Part shown: in pieces, positions 1 to 12,095 of the stretch | How positions within the stretch are numbered: the stretch's first letter is position 1 | Layout of the letters: each line of letters starts with the position of its first letter | Source of the DNA: Echinometra lucunter | Lineage: Eukaryota; Echinodermata; Echinoidea; Camarodonta; Echinometridae | Direction of reading: 5' to 3' | Length of the DNA stretch: 64,000 nucleotides | Assembly (NCBI GenBank): GCA_029962745.1 | Contig: CM057153.1 | Location: 39,722,779 to 39,786,778 of the forward strand | Notes under the pieces: model-generated | What the model saw: only the letters and a program-made list of their open reading frames with translations | What the model was told of the DNA's origin: nothing | Database searches by the model: none | Made by a program: the position numbers and the translations under genes

Positions 1-739
1 ATAATTTGATAATGTAGAATAGTCTGTTTCGTGTTTGTGTTTACGTGCATATTTTGTGCACTTTGCGCATCTTTCTTAGATTATTAATCATGTCGCTTTC
101 CCTTCACATGTCCTCTGAATATTAGTTACACTGCTGAACCCTCACAATTGTCCTTAATATTTTCTTTTAAAAACACCGCAAGGCGGCATGCATGAACCAA
201 AATAATGAAAGGTTTTCTTGTGGTTTGTTTGAACCCAGACCTGCCAGAGGAATGTTACATCTATTCAATAATGATGGTGGTGATTATTTTCCTCTCATTC
301 TACTCCTGTCTCCCACTGATCTGTATGAAAATAATCTCGATATCTCATTGTCTATTACGCACCGTACAAACACTCGAAGCAGATGCACAGGTGAAAACGG
401 CCATCTTCACCACTCAAAACTTCTATGACTTTGTATGAAAATTAGACTCATTCATTTTGATCATGATTATGGGCGAAATCTTGTCCCAAAGCCTTCTATT
501 AGACGACTTATGCAGTTAAGAGCGGAAAATTCCAGCATTTTACGTCGAATTTAGCCCATTTTTAGGTGTGGATTTGTACACAAACAAATGGAGAATGCGT
601 TCGTGGAGTAGTAACGTGGCGGTCGGGCGGCTTCACAAATCTCAGCCAATGAGATATCCAGATTCTGTTCATATAGATCAGTGCTGTCTCCTCATCCTCT
701 TCCTCCCAATCCCCTCCAATTTCCCTTCACTGTAAATAG
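1..739. other. Non-genic sequence, nothing recognised
   Basis: Two overlapping short frames (about 78 codons) occur around positions 192-438. They show no domain, signal peptide or splice context, so I treat them as chance. A CCAAT pentamer at 645-649 sits in a GC-richer patch (about 610-660), but no TATA box or following open frame makes it a convincing promoter. Confidence 0.5.
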
Positions 740-740
740 A

Positions 741-913
741 CTCTCTTTTTCTCTCTCTCTTTCTTTCTCTCTCTCTAATCTTTTAAGATATTGTATTGTT
801 TGGGATGTGGTGTGTCATATTTGGATTACTCTCGGATTATCATTCCAGAATCTCTTATGGGAATCTCTGTCTTTTCTACATTGTTGGCCTCTTATCTCTC
901 TTCCAGCCCCATC

Positions 914-977
<64 letters not shown>

Positions 978-1118
978 GCTAATCTTTTACGATGTTGTAT
1001 TGTTTCGGATATGGTATGTCAAAATTGGATTACTCTCGGATTATCATTCCAGAATCTCTCTCTTATGGGTATCTCTGTCTCTTCTACATACATTGTTGGC
1101 TTCAAATCTCTCTTCCAG

Positions 1119-1161
<43 letters not shown>

Positions 1162-1265
1162 TTCGTTCTTTATTTCTTCTGTAATACTTCAGAGTTGCTA
1201 GATTTTGTTTGTGGATGTGGTATGTCAGATTCGGATTACTTTTCCTTATCACTGAAGCATCTGTG
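741..1265 (+). repeat. Tandem repeat of about 204 bp carrying (TC)n tracts
   Basis: Two clear units begin with TAATCTTTTA at 776 and 980. Each contains the shared block GGATTACTCTCGGATTATCA, then TTCCAGAATCTCT, then TCTCTCTTCCAGCC, and ends in a CT microsatellite (about 917-977 and 1120-1150). A diverged third unit (about 1190-1265) keeps GATGTGGTATGTCAGATTCGGATTAC-like sequence. Open frames here translate as Ser/Leu runs and are artefacts of the CT tracts. A further CT tract lies at 741-777. Confidence 0.8.
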
Positions 1266-3044
1266 ACACTCGTAATGATCACCATGCCTGAAGATAAATT
1301 ACACGTGGTCGATATTCTTGAGAAAGTGAAACGCCGACAATGTGACATGACTTAAAGACAATGGCTGAGCTGGACAGCATATACCCATTATGAAATTAAA
1401 TATCTTGAATCCCCTCAGGAAACATGAAATATTGACGTTGTTATTTATAAAGTTTGTGATCCATGATGAAATTAATCCACTTGAAGTGAAAGAACCTCCC
1501 ACTTTCGTAATGTGTAAAACTCGATTTCCAAGAAGGTCAAAAGTAGTCCGTACAGTTCACGTTGAATTTTAAAGACAGTGCCTCTTATTAAACCTACTTA
1601 AAGAGTTTAATCGAAAAACGGTATAAATCCATTTATGTCAGTATGAGATATTTGCCATTAAAGATGCTGAAATAACATGAAAACAGTAACTTAACAAATA
1701 TACCCTTTTAGATATGATTACCTGGGAATCATTCGAAAGGCATTAATTTGTATTGTACGATGGTTCCCTTATTTCGATTTTTTTTAAAGGAGTTTTTACC
1801 AGGTCTGCGTTAAAACTCTTCACTCTCTTTCTTCCTCTTGTGTTGTTCGGTTCACACTATACTCAGAAACAAGAAAGTTTTAGAGATTCTAAGATTCTTC
1901 AAAGAATACCAAAAGTTTATGATACAAAGATAATGAATGCCTGATCATCTTTAAAAGTGGACAGGGGATCGGTTGTGGCCCCCTTTTAATGCATTTGATT
2001 TGAATGTCTCTTGGCTACCCACCATTCCTTATATTCACCAATTAGCATTATCTCGACTACTCAGTCGTATTGACCCATTTGATTTCTATCTTTCTCTGGA
2101 ATTGTTGTTCTCCTTTTTAATAAATGCAGTGCTAAGCTTACAATCACTTGGAAAATCACTTGGAAAGGGGGCTTCAATTACGTTTAAAGAGAGCACGACC
2201 AACTTCACTGTATTTTTTTTTACTTAGCATTTTTCGGAGGGGTTCGGATTTTTTTTTTTTACCTAACTTAATACCTTGATACATTTGGGTAACTTTACCA
2301 GTTCCCCATTACGATGAATGTTCCATCTTACTACCTTGAAACGTCTTCATTTGACATTCCAATCATCCTGTTCAAACACATCACGTCCCATCATGATTGT
2401 TTAATTGCCATTTTCTACTTGAATTATTAGTAAATTGTTCGGTTTTATCCACTGCTCTAAAAGGGTAACTTAACAAGGTACATTGTTACTCTTATCGTGC
2501 ACATTTCAAGCATGAAAGAAACTGAACTGCCTATTGCAACGTTATTATATCATGAAAAATTCATGATACAATTTGTATTGAATGATGTTCCTTGTGTGTA
2601 CGTTTTGTTTTGTATCACTGTGTTCCCCAGGCCTGACCTCTCAGATTTGACCGCCTTCTTCAAGGTGTTAACAGAGAATTTAACATTTTCATTTGACTTA
2701 ATTCCCTAGATATCTGTAAGACCTAATCAATCATTCATTCTTAGCTGCAAGCAATGGGAATGAAATCACTAGAGCTTTCGAAGCGTATGATCACAATGCC
2801 ACTACATTCTACAAACATGATACTGCAGAAAAAGTCAAATATGAGAAATATGAAATTTTCCACAAAACGGTATTTTCTCCAATTTTTCATTCCTGTATTC
2901 TTTTTAATGTTGTTTTAGAGTAGTTTAAGAACATGGTCGGGTTTAATTTGCAAGTCGTCGAACAGGATCATTATCATGATTATGACGTATGTAACAAAAG
3001 AAAAAACCTGGATGTTTTAAGGTCCATAAGGTCCATTTCCATCC
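1266..3044. other. Non-genic sequence, nothing recognised
   Basis: AT-rich sequence with T homopolymers near 2212 and 2250. Frames of 60-84 codons here are not supported by composition, splice sites or family resemblance. Confidence 0.5.
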
Positions 3045-3205
3045 TTGTCGTGGTGTCGTGGTTCATTACTTTGAATCTTAATCAAAGGGATGAGGGTTCG
3101 AATCCCGGCCCGGCACTAACTTCTTTTAGCACGAAATTAATCCATATTTGCCACTTTTTGTCCAGTTGTAATAAGTGGGTACCCTGTAGGAAAAGATTCT
3201 TACTT
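3045..3205 (+). repeat. tRNA-derived SINE fragment, + strand
   Basis: GTGTCGTGGTTCA near 3053 has the spacing of a degenerate pol III box A. GGGTTCGAATCCCGGCC near 3094-3110 is an almost canonical B box with its T-stem. The following AATAAGTGGGTACCCTGTAGG resembles the body of animal tRNA-derived SINEs. The same GTGTCGTGG head occurs on the - strand at about 26588-26505, which supports a dispersed family. The gene-like frame crossing it (2933-3208) is therefore rejected. Confidence 0.6.
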
Positions 3206-6200
3206 TAGCCCCTTATGGTTGCTGAGCTACCATGATATGGCCCTAACCTAAACCGGGATAATATTACGATACATTGTAAAGTGCAGTAGAGTACCTATTT
3301 ATATAGTAGCTGGCTAGTTGCACGAAAAAAATGGATCATTTTATGATTATTTTCGTTTTAGCAAATTGGTTCAGTAAGGATTCCATCAAGTACACGGTCA
3401 TGTCAGTATCAAACATGATAGTGCAAAACGCTTTGATTGAAAAGGTGTTTCTTTGAAGGTATCAATGTCTGTTATGTTAGAGAAAATATGAAAGAATAGA
3501 ATAATGATACATATAACACTGTATAACTGTATAAGGAACACCCCTTAAAATTACTGACACCGTGGCTTATTTATTGAAATATTTCTCTCAGTAGTACCTA
3601 GGAGATTCTTGCAAAAGGCTTTCTGTATTTTCCAAGCTCATCGCGATCAATTATGACTTCTCTATTAGAGTGATCTATTCATTATAAAAAAATGAGTGAA
3701 AGAATATTTTCTCATAAGGAAAGAGCATGGATTTACAAGTCAAGCATAACATAGATTTTTGATGAATACAATGGTATAATCACTAGAAATCATTTAACGG
3801 CCACAAATAAATCATGAGCTTGAGCAACGCTCGGTTTCTAGTAATCATGCTTCGCATTATTTGAGATAAACACAGGGAATGGTGTATGTTTGATCGATTG
3901 ACTGAGCGTTTTTTTTTTCCATATCTGAAGGGGCGATTTTGGAATAAAATACAAGTTTGTAAACCATAAGTTTCTTCATGTATCAGACGCGACCACATGT
4001 GAGTTCGCGGAACGGTCCGGAGTAGCCACTCAAACACTGCGGATCGTGATTATTGCATAGCGAGGGCTATCCAAGCTGATCACCTCTGCTTTAAAAAAAA
4101 AAAAGGCAACATATTGTGCGTGCAAAATATCACTTCCACGAAAGACGTCAAGCAATGAATAGTGCGTAATTTTTCTGTGCATGGATCCACGACGAGAACG
4201 GATTTCTGATGGCCTGCACGGCGTATCAAATTACGGCGCCGCTTTTGTATATCATACGTTCATTCATAGACGTTATAGAAAGCAGACCAAGGCGTGCCTA
4301 ATGGGAAGTTGGGAACCACATTGAATATTCACGTCTGTGCGTAATAAGGTGCCATGTTAACGAGGTCTCATTGCTGTGATGCATTTGTAGATAAGATTAT
4401 GAGAGTAATTAACATACCAGCAGGAGGGCACGTCACATTTCGCTTAACATTAATATAAGGCCAGCGGGTCAACGGAAATTATTTTCCACGACACTGAACT
4501 TCACAAATGAATCAACGAATTTATACCACGACATTGGTTGTGGTCTTAACAACATCATGCATGGAAAACATTCCCAGGAGTATTTTTTAAGTACGACTTA
4601 GTATGTAGGCACTTTTAGTCCCTTCGATCTTTCGACATTTCTACTATAGGCCTACTACAGTACGACATTCAGAGTGCTTCAATATCAGAAAAAGAATGAT
4701 TTACTATGTGGAGATAATCATAAATTGTAATTTGTAATTGGACGAACTAGCTTATGACCACAGAGTAACCAGACAAAATGGCACTGTGCGCAGATATACC
4801 TTAGAAAGTTATATGAAGTTCGAGCAACAGACAATAGGCCATGGGATTGTATCAGTATTAAATTCGCTCTGACATGTTTCAGGGTATTACACAAACTCTT
4901 GTAATACATTTATTAAACATTCAGATGATTAAGAAGCAAGGGAACTGTATCAACAAGAATGACCTAAAGTTTTGGTTTTTGAGAGTTCGAGGGCATCAAC
5001 CCCTTCTTTGACCGGACTAAAGAAGTTTATTATTAAGATCCCCATTGAATCAGACATTTAGCGGGCAGCTTTCTGATCTGAACGATGGCTAATGACACCA
5101 ATAAATTCAACGCATTATCTATGTCACAACGTGGACCGTCTTCATAGGGATTTGTTTCTATCCTATAAATGTTGGTTTATTTCCTTTTCTTAATGTGTTC
5201 TCAATGCTATACCTGTTAGTTCCTTTTTAAAATCATTCAAAGTTCAACATTGAACAGTCAAGAGTTGAAGTATCTAAAGCAGATGGTTTTTGTGTCATTT
5301 TCTCTGTTTTAACAATGTGTCTATCAAAATTAGTATGTCATAATTCTTATCTCGATGACCGTGGGGGAGATATAATCAAAATTAATGCAAGTACTGTGCA
5401 ATTATATTTCAACAAGCATGGCAGCATTATTTTTTATTTCAATTCCAGAGTTAACGGCCATGTGTTTGTAGAAAGACATGTTTTTGGTTGTTTTTTTCTT
5501 ATCATTCCTCTTATTTTAATAATTTAAAAGTGAGAGTGTAGTGAATACATGTAGAATCATTAGTCGTTGTTTTTTTTTCAAATGTCAAAGAGCATGCGAC
5601 GTTCGGCCATCGCATTCTTCATTCTTTTGCAACCTTAAAATTTACGCAGTGCTGTACAGCAGCCGAGGTCACATACAGTCGAATGAGTCTGTAGTCCTTT
5701 CCATAACAGCTTCATGGCACTTTTATTTTGCTGCCAATTGTATTATGAATGGTTTTCTTTGAAATGTAGTCAAATGGGGACGTCATTTAATCGAGGCAAA
5801 TTGAGTAAAAAAAAAATTGCAAATACACTGTTCAAACTTATCTTTGAATACCATTCATTTCCCCGAAGTAATTGACAAATAAATCACGATGTGACAATTA
5901 TTTATAGGACTTGACGAGAGTGTATTACGTGCAAGCTGACTTCATTCAGCTACAGACCTCTCCGTGAAGTCGGCAAGGAAGTGGTGTCATTTGAGTACAA
6001 TTTCCCGCCCAAATCTAGTGGGAGCTGTACAAATTGGTTAGGACTCGCGCCAAAAGTAGGTCGTGGAATTCCTTAGTGTCTTTGGCTTCGCGGCGCCATC
6101 AATGGAACTTCCTTGGCGCCCGGACGCCACAGACGGACCCACTGCAGACCTTTTACTTTCCTCATATACATCGTTAAAGAAATAATCCAGTATTTGACGC

Positions 6201-9200
6201 AAGCAGTGGACAGCACAAGCTTATTCATATGTTTCATTCCCTCCCACACATACCCTTGCACCTACCTACGCACACATGTGGACAGAGCCACCATAAAAAA
6301 TCAATATTTCATTTTACCAACTTCTCCATCCTACAATTATCTATATTTCCTGAAACATATCTATGTTGTAAGCCATTATCATTTTTTGTATGTAACCCAA
6401 ACGCTATCGAAATACCTTAGTTAAAATTGATACGCACTTTCCCTTTGTCATCTACAGACCTTTTCATTTTTTTAAGACGAGTGGTTAAAGAATAAATTCA
6501 TCTTCATCTTTCAAACAACAAGTTTGGCATTTGCATTTCATTGATAGGTTTCATGCACTTAATGTTTTTGGAAATACCATGTGTTTCTAAATGTTTCATT
6601 TTTAGCCTTTGTTAATATGCATTCTTTAAAGGAAATAGGAATTCGTAAATAATCAAACTGGTCGCAAACATAATTCGTAGACTTTCCTTTGTTCTTCTCT
6701 GTTATATCACTCTCTTGCTACTCCTGTTATTGCATAGGTTGATTGGAATATTTTTCCGCACATCTTTCTTCTCTGGACCAGGAAGAGTTGGACGTCTGAA
6801 TTAATATTTCTTCCCAGGAACTATTCTCAGCTATCTTCCAGACCTAAATCCTGCTACCTCTTACCTTCTAAAATGGTTTTTCTATGAACCCTGATATCTT
6901 GTGCTCTTACTAAACTATTTTTATCTTCCTCTTCTTGATCTTTCCCTCGTCCAGAGTTTTTTTTTTTTTTTTTTTTTTTATTCTGAGGTGTCGCTTTGTG
7001 CTCCTGATCATATATCAATATCATATCTCACTAAGAAATCGGAGTTTCTTATTACATTATGTCCGGATATCGAGTGAGGTTTAATGCATGCATTTTTAGA
7101 GCTTATAATGCCATGTGGTCGGATGACATGTTTGTCCCAAAGGCGTCTCCTCATGTAATCGCAAATGCGCAATTCTGAAGGACAAAGCGGTGATCTAGTT
7201 TGGTATGAACCTTGAGCTTTAGGATTACTCCAAGTAATACTCCAAAGAACTTTAATCAGATTAAGAATACAAACATGTTTGTTTCTTTCAGTTCGTTGCA
7301 ACTTTGAACTTCTGTTGATATATTCTTAGAGGTTCCATGGCACTGTATTTCCTTAAGAATAGCGGAATGATATACTTAATGCTCGACTCATAGAGTTACC
7401 AAGATAGTGTACTAGTGGTATTGTTTATATTGTAGTTTTGTGAATGAATGACACTTGCTTCGGTTTTTAATTACTATAGATAAATAAGTTCATAATGGGG
7501 AAGAAACACATGGACAGTTTTCATCTCAAACTGCATGTCTTATCACACAGCAAGCGAAAAAGGGGCCGGTAACTGACGTTACGCAAAAAGACATGGAAAA
7601 TTATTGTGTCGAATCAAATTTATATATCTCTTGTCTCAGACTTGTAGGGATTATGTAATTCACTTGACATTGCACCTAGGCTCATGGGAAGAGATGTGCA
7701 AAATAATGAGCCATTTGAATAATTTGTTTTAGTGCCATGAAAAATTTACTGAAGACATATTGGTAACTGACATTGACGTTATGCTTAAATTCAGCGTAGG
7801 TTTCGCATATTTTCATTAGTGTTTCATTCATTAACAACCCAAATTCTGTTAAAGTAATCCATTAAAATCAATTAAATGAAAACAGATCTGAGAAAAATGA
7901 GTAAATATCAGAATAAGAGGCATTTAAAGCACTTTTCCCTGATCATAGTCCCATATGTGCAATTTTTTGTTTGTTTATGTTATTCTCGTAAGAAGGTCGA
8001 ATTGCATTTTTTTAAAATCTTAAATGTTTATTTGTAACGAAAAAAAGAGCTCTGTAGTGATTTTAGATTTTCATTTGGAATAAACAGGGCACAGTGCGAC
8101 TTCAAACTTTGAGCTCTGTGTCCCATATGTTGTGGATTTGCCCATATGAGTAACAAATCGGTATTTGAACTTAATCAGTGTTAGGAATTAAAGTGAAGTA
8201 AAGGAACCGTTAAAACTCACTGTTCTCTTTCGTTCTTCATACATGCGATTCAAATTAGTATATCGAATCATTCTGTCATGAAATAACATGTCCTTAATTA
8301 TGTGGAAGCAATGTAATAGTGAGTATATTAAAATCAACGAATTATCATTCAAAGGTTTACTCCCATTAGCATGATTAGTGCAAATCTAATTCTAGTTAAT
8401 CTTTTGTTAAATTTTCAGTAATACTGCATAGACTTATAAGCATAGAATTTATGCGAACATTTCCCGAATAAGTCTGGCTTTTTTAGTATAAAATTTTTCT
8501 TCTCCTTTTTTTTTAAACTCGCAAAAAAAAAAACCACGCCCTGATCTAATGTCATCACATGTAACAGCATTTTTGATAAGTGACTGTGCAGGAAAATAAA
8601 GTGAGATACCCGATTATAGGTCATATGAACGGTCGCTCATTTTAGAAATCACAGAAAAATGAAAAAAAAAAAAAAAAAGCTTTACGTTTATCCCGTTCAC
8701 GTCATTCTTGTTAGTATCTAGTTTAAAGCTTACCAAGGTCCTTCAGATGATGTAAATATGAATATTTTCCATATTTAGCAAAAGAGCAAAATCAAGCATT
8801 TATGCTGAAGGGTCAATTTACGACGGAAAACTCTGTCACCTAAAGTAATGTTTTAAGGGCTTCTGTCAACAACATCTTACACTCAAGGGCGAAGCTTTTC
8901 AAGCTTTTTCAACAGCGGTAAGAGGAAGAATGGTGATTTATCATACCTCTAAGCTTTTACCGAGACACACATGCGCTGTAGCTGTGTATAAGTTAACGGA
9001 AATTTGAATTGTTCTTAAGAGAACAAAAGCCTAAAAAGTGAAACTTAAGGAGATCGTTAAAGACATCTAGGACCTCATCTCAGACCGAAAGAGATCAGAG
9101 AACAATCAGCCGGAAGTGTAACTGTAAAATCATTTAATCACGTTTGGTTGTGCGAGAACAAACGTGTGAAATCGAGACGGTCGCTGGTGGCGTACAAAGC

Positions 9201-10753
9201 CTTGATCGATTAAAATAGCCTTAACGGAGGAGTCCAAGGTGTTAGGTTTTGCTGGAGGCGAAATGAAAAGTTGGGGCAACATTCTTCTGCTTGCGCAGGG
9301 GCTTGAATATCGTCTTTGATTGAATAGCAATAGTTACTGGAGAGCGAATTTTAAAGGGGGACATCTTGAATTAAACCTTGAAATAGCAATGTTTGTTGCT
9401 TTGTTCTCTACATCAGTGATCAACTTATTTGGAAATATCAGAAAATATTCTACACTTTTGGGGGCATTTCTTTATATCTTGGCCGCAGATCTGCATATTC
9501 TGTTGACAATGAAACTGAAGAAAATACCAGTTTGGGTCTCCTGGTAGTCTCTAATCCTGATTTGAATGAAAAGGAGAGCAGGATGTGGGACATGAATTAT
9601 GAGGTGCTTATGATTTTGACAGATTATTCAAATGAGAATTCGCACAATTTGTTTAATAAATGCTTCTTACAGTTCCGCTTCGTAAATCAAAATCAATAAT
9701 GAATGTCCAAATATGACTATTGGGATATGTTATACAGGGCATTTTCAATATCTAAATTCACAGTGCAATCTTCCATTCTTCTCTCTGCATCTTTGTCAGT
9801 TTTATTTCTTTCTTTGAAAACTCTCTCACTTTTTTGTTTCACTTCTTTTTTTCTCTCTCTCTCATTCTCTCTTTGCATTTTCTTTACAGTACTACTCCTT
9901 TTGCCAATGTCAAGTTATAATTTAAAATAAAGTTCCTCCCATTCCCTCCTCACTCTTTCTTACACACCTATCTCTTCAAATGGTATCACCTAACTCTACT
10001 TCATCTCTCAAATTTTAATGTCTTACTATATCCTCTCTCTTTCTCTCCCCTCTCTCTTCCTCTCTCTATCATGTGGTGTTAACCATGTTAACTCTGTTCT
10101 TATTTTATTACACTGCCTTCTCAAGCAATGGCCAATCCATCTTAAAATCGCCTTCCAAGTGTATATTTCACGTCCCTACAATGTATCATGATGCAGACAA
10201 CATATTTTTTCTAAATAGAGAGATTTCCGGCATGAAAAGAGAAACCATTTGTACTTGTTGCCATGGTCACACCACTTTTCATCTGTCATTGGGAGTACTT
10301 TCATTGAATTACGCGCGCTTTTTGTCTCACCGTCTGAATCGGGACATGATCCTGACATTTTGGATCTGGTTTGATGTGATTCTAAGCCTCTTCGGACCAA
10401 GAGGAAATTGGTCTTCCCAGTAGAGGAAATGGTGAGATGTAATAAACAAGAGTAGGGAGTTTAAGCTACTGCAACCGTGGAAGAAACGAACGAAGTACAT
10501 CTAATATTCTTTCGGTTTTCGCCTGATTTCTTACAACATTGTGATAATGAATAATGATCACCATGATCGGAACTACTGGACTGATTAATTCACATTAAAA
10601 CATAAAGTTTATAACTGTTTCCTTCACGTTTGAAAAAAAAAGCCCTGTAAATTTGAAGATTTCCCTATATTTTTAGAAAGATCACCAAAAATGGAAATGT
10701 GTAGATTAAAGTAAGAAAAGAATTTATTTAATACAACATATTTTCAAATGATT
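3206..10753. other. Long non-genic stretch
   Basis: No coding exon, RNA gene or transposon could be supported. Small landmarks are a poly-T run at about 6957-6979, poly-A runs near 4092 and 8661, a GC-richer island around 5940-6140 and a pyrimidine-rich patch at 9780-10070. The longest frames (6113-6424, 7301-7008 on -, 10073-10423) match no family I know and lack splice or promoter context. Confidence 0.45.
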
Positions 10754-11248
10754 AAAGGAAACCAAAACCCTCAGGGCAATTCAATTTTAATGAAGAGAGG
10801 GGATAGAGAGAAACAATTTTTTTAAAGTTCCATCAAAATCGGTTGAAAAAAAAGAGAGTTATAAAAGTTTGATAAGTCTCAATTGAGTTTCTATGGCAAT
10901 ATCGCTTCCAAAAATGGCAGGCTTTTGTGGACATCTTTCCATTTGATTGTATTACAGTTTTCAGATTTTCTGTATGTTCTCTGAAGATGCTGCTTCTCTC
11001 TTTGTGAACCCAACATATGTTGAGTAAAATACATACAAAACAAACGGAGAGATGTACACAGAAGCCTGCCATTTTGCAGCAATATTACCAATTTGAAGAT
11101 CGCTATAGAAACTCAATTGAGAATTTTCAAACGTTCATAACTCTCTCATTTTTCAACCGGTTTTTGATGGAAATCTTTTAAAATTGTTTGTCTCTATCTC
11201 CACCTTTCATTAAAACTGATTTGCCCTGAGGGTTTTTGGTTTCCTTTT
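10754..11248. mobile_element. Foldback (long inverted repeat) element, about 495 bp
   Basis: The left arm starts AAAGGAAACCAAAACCCTCA and runs to about 10923. The right arm (about 11066-11248) is its imperfect reverse complement, ending GGGTTTTTGGTTTCCTTTT. Shared inner blocks are TCAATTGAGTTTCTAT / ATAGAAACTCAATTGA and ATGGCAGGCTT / AGCCTGCCAT. The central spacer is about 140 bp. No transposase frame is present, so this is a non-autonomous foldback or MITE-like insertion. The 66-79 codon - strand frames inside it are repeat sequence. Confidence 0.8.
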
Positions 11249-11278
11249 AAAAACGACCAGAAATATAGTATTCCATCA

Positions 11279-12095
11279 TATGAAGAGCTTGCAACCAAAA
11301 GGCGCTAAATCCACTTTTCACCAAGTTGCATGTTCTTCATGATTTGAATAGAACTCTGTCATGTGTATCTAAAGCACAAAAATTTATCAAAAATTTTTCA
11401 AAGGCGCTATTTCCATTTCAGATTTCAACCAAAAGGCGCTTATTTTCTCTATTCTTTAATCTGATTGGCCCAAGTCTTCAGAAAGTCTTCAGAAAGAAGG
11501 ACATAAATGGCATTGCACATTGAGAAAGCCAGAATAAGTGTGCATGGTGTATATGTTTTCCATACTACATTTAATGTTTTCCTTGTTTATGTGTTGACCA
11601 AATCACCAAAATACTGCAATACACACATGGATGAGCTTGCTGATGTGACAGATAACCTGATAACCCTTAAAAAGACAAGCTAGTTCAAGCTTGTTTTCAT
11701 TTCATAGTAGGGCCTACTTTTTCTTTGTACAAGTTTTTTGCATCTAATTGTGTTAATTTTGGTTAATAAACATTTCTTTAGTTTATTCATGCAGATTACA
11801 TTCTTTTTGTACAAAAGTCACTGAACAAGTCATAAGCGACCTCAAGTGGATTTCAACCAAAAGGCGCTAAATCCATCATTTCAGCCAAAAGGCGCTAAAT
11901 CCAAAAAATAATTAAATATAAAAATTGTATAAAATACATGTTGTATGCATTTTTATGACCAATAGTGATAGTTCTCTCACTTGAAGTATAGACTTGATGA
12001 CTGATTAGAGAGAAATGTGTGTAATTAAAAATCATTGATTTTCTCGAAATCAGTCAAAGTGGATTTAGCGCCTTTTGGTTGAAAGCTCTTCATAT
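11279..12095. mobile_element. Non-autonomous DNA transposon with 40-bp terminal inverted repeats
   Basis: The left end reads TATGAAGAGCTTGCAACCAA followed by AAGGCGCTAAATCCACTTT. The right end (about 12056-12095) is the reverse complement with one or two mismatches, ending AAGCTCTTCATA. The motif CCAAAAGGCGCTAAATCC recurs internally at about 11429 (partial), 11858 and 11884, so terminal sequence has been duplicated inward. No transposase is visible in about 817 bp. The target duplication is unclear. It lies only 30 bp from the foldback element to its left. Confidence 0.75.

Noticed and set aside
681..1266. 167- and 156-codon Ser/Leu-rich frames
   Set aside because: They read through CT tracts in a tandem repeat; no signal peptide or domain context.
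3053..3110. Functional tRNA gene
   Set aside because: The B box is good but the acceptor and anticodon arms do not pair; best explained as a SINE head.
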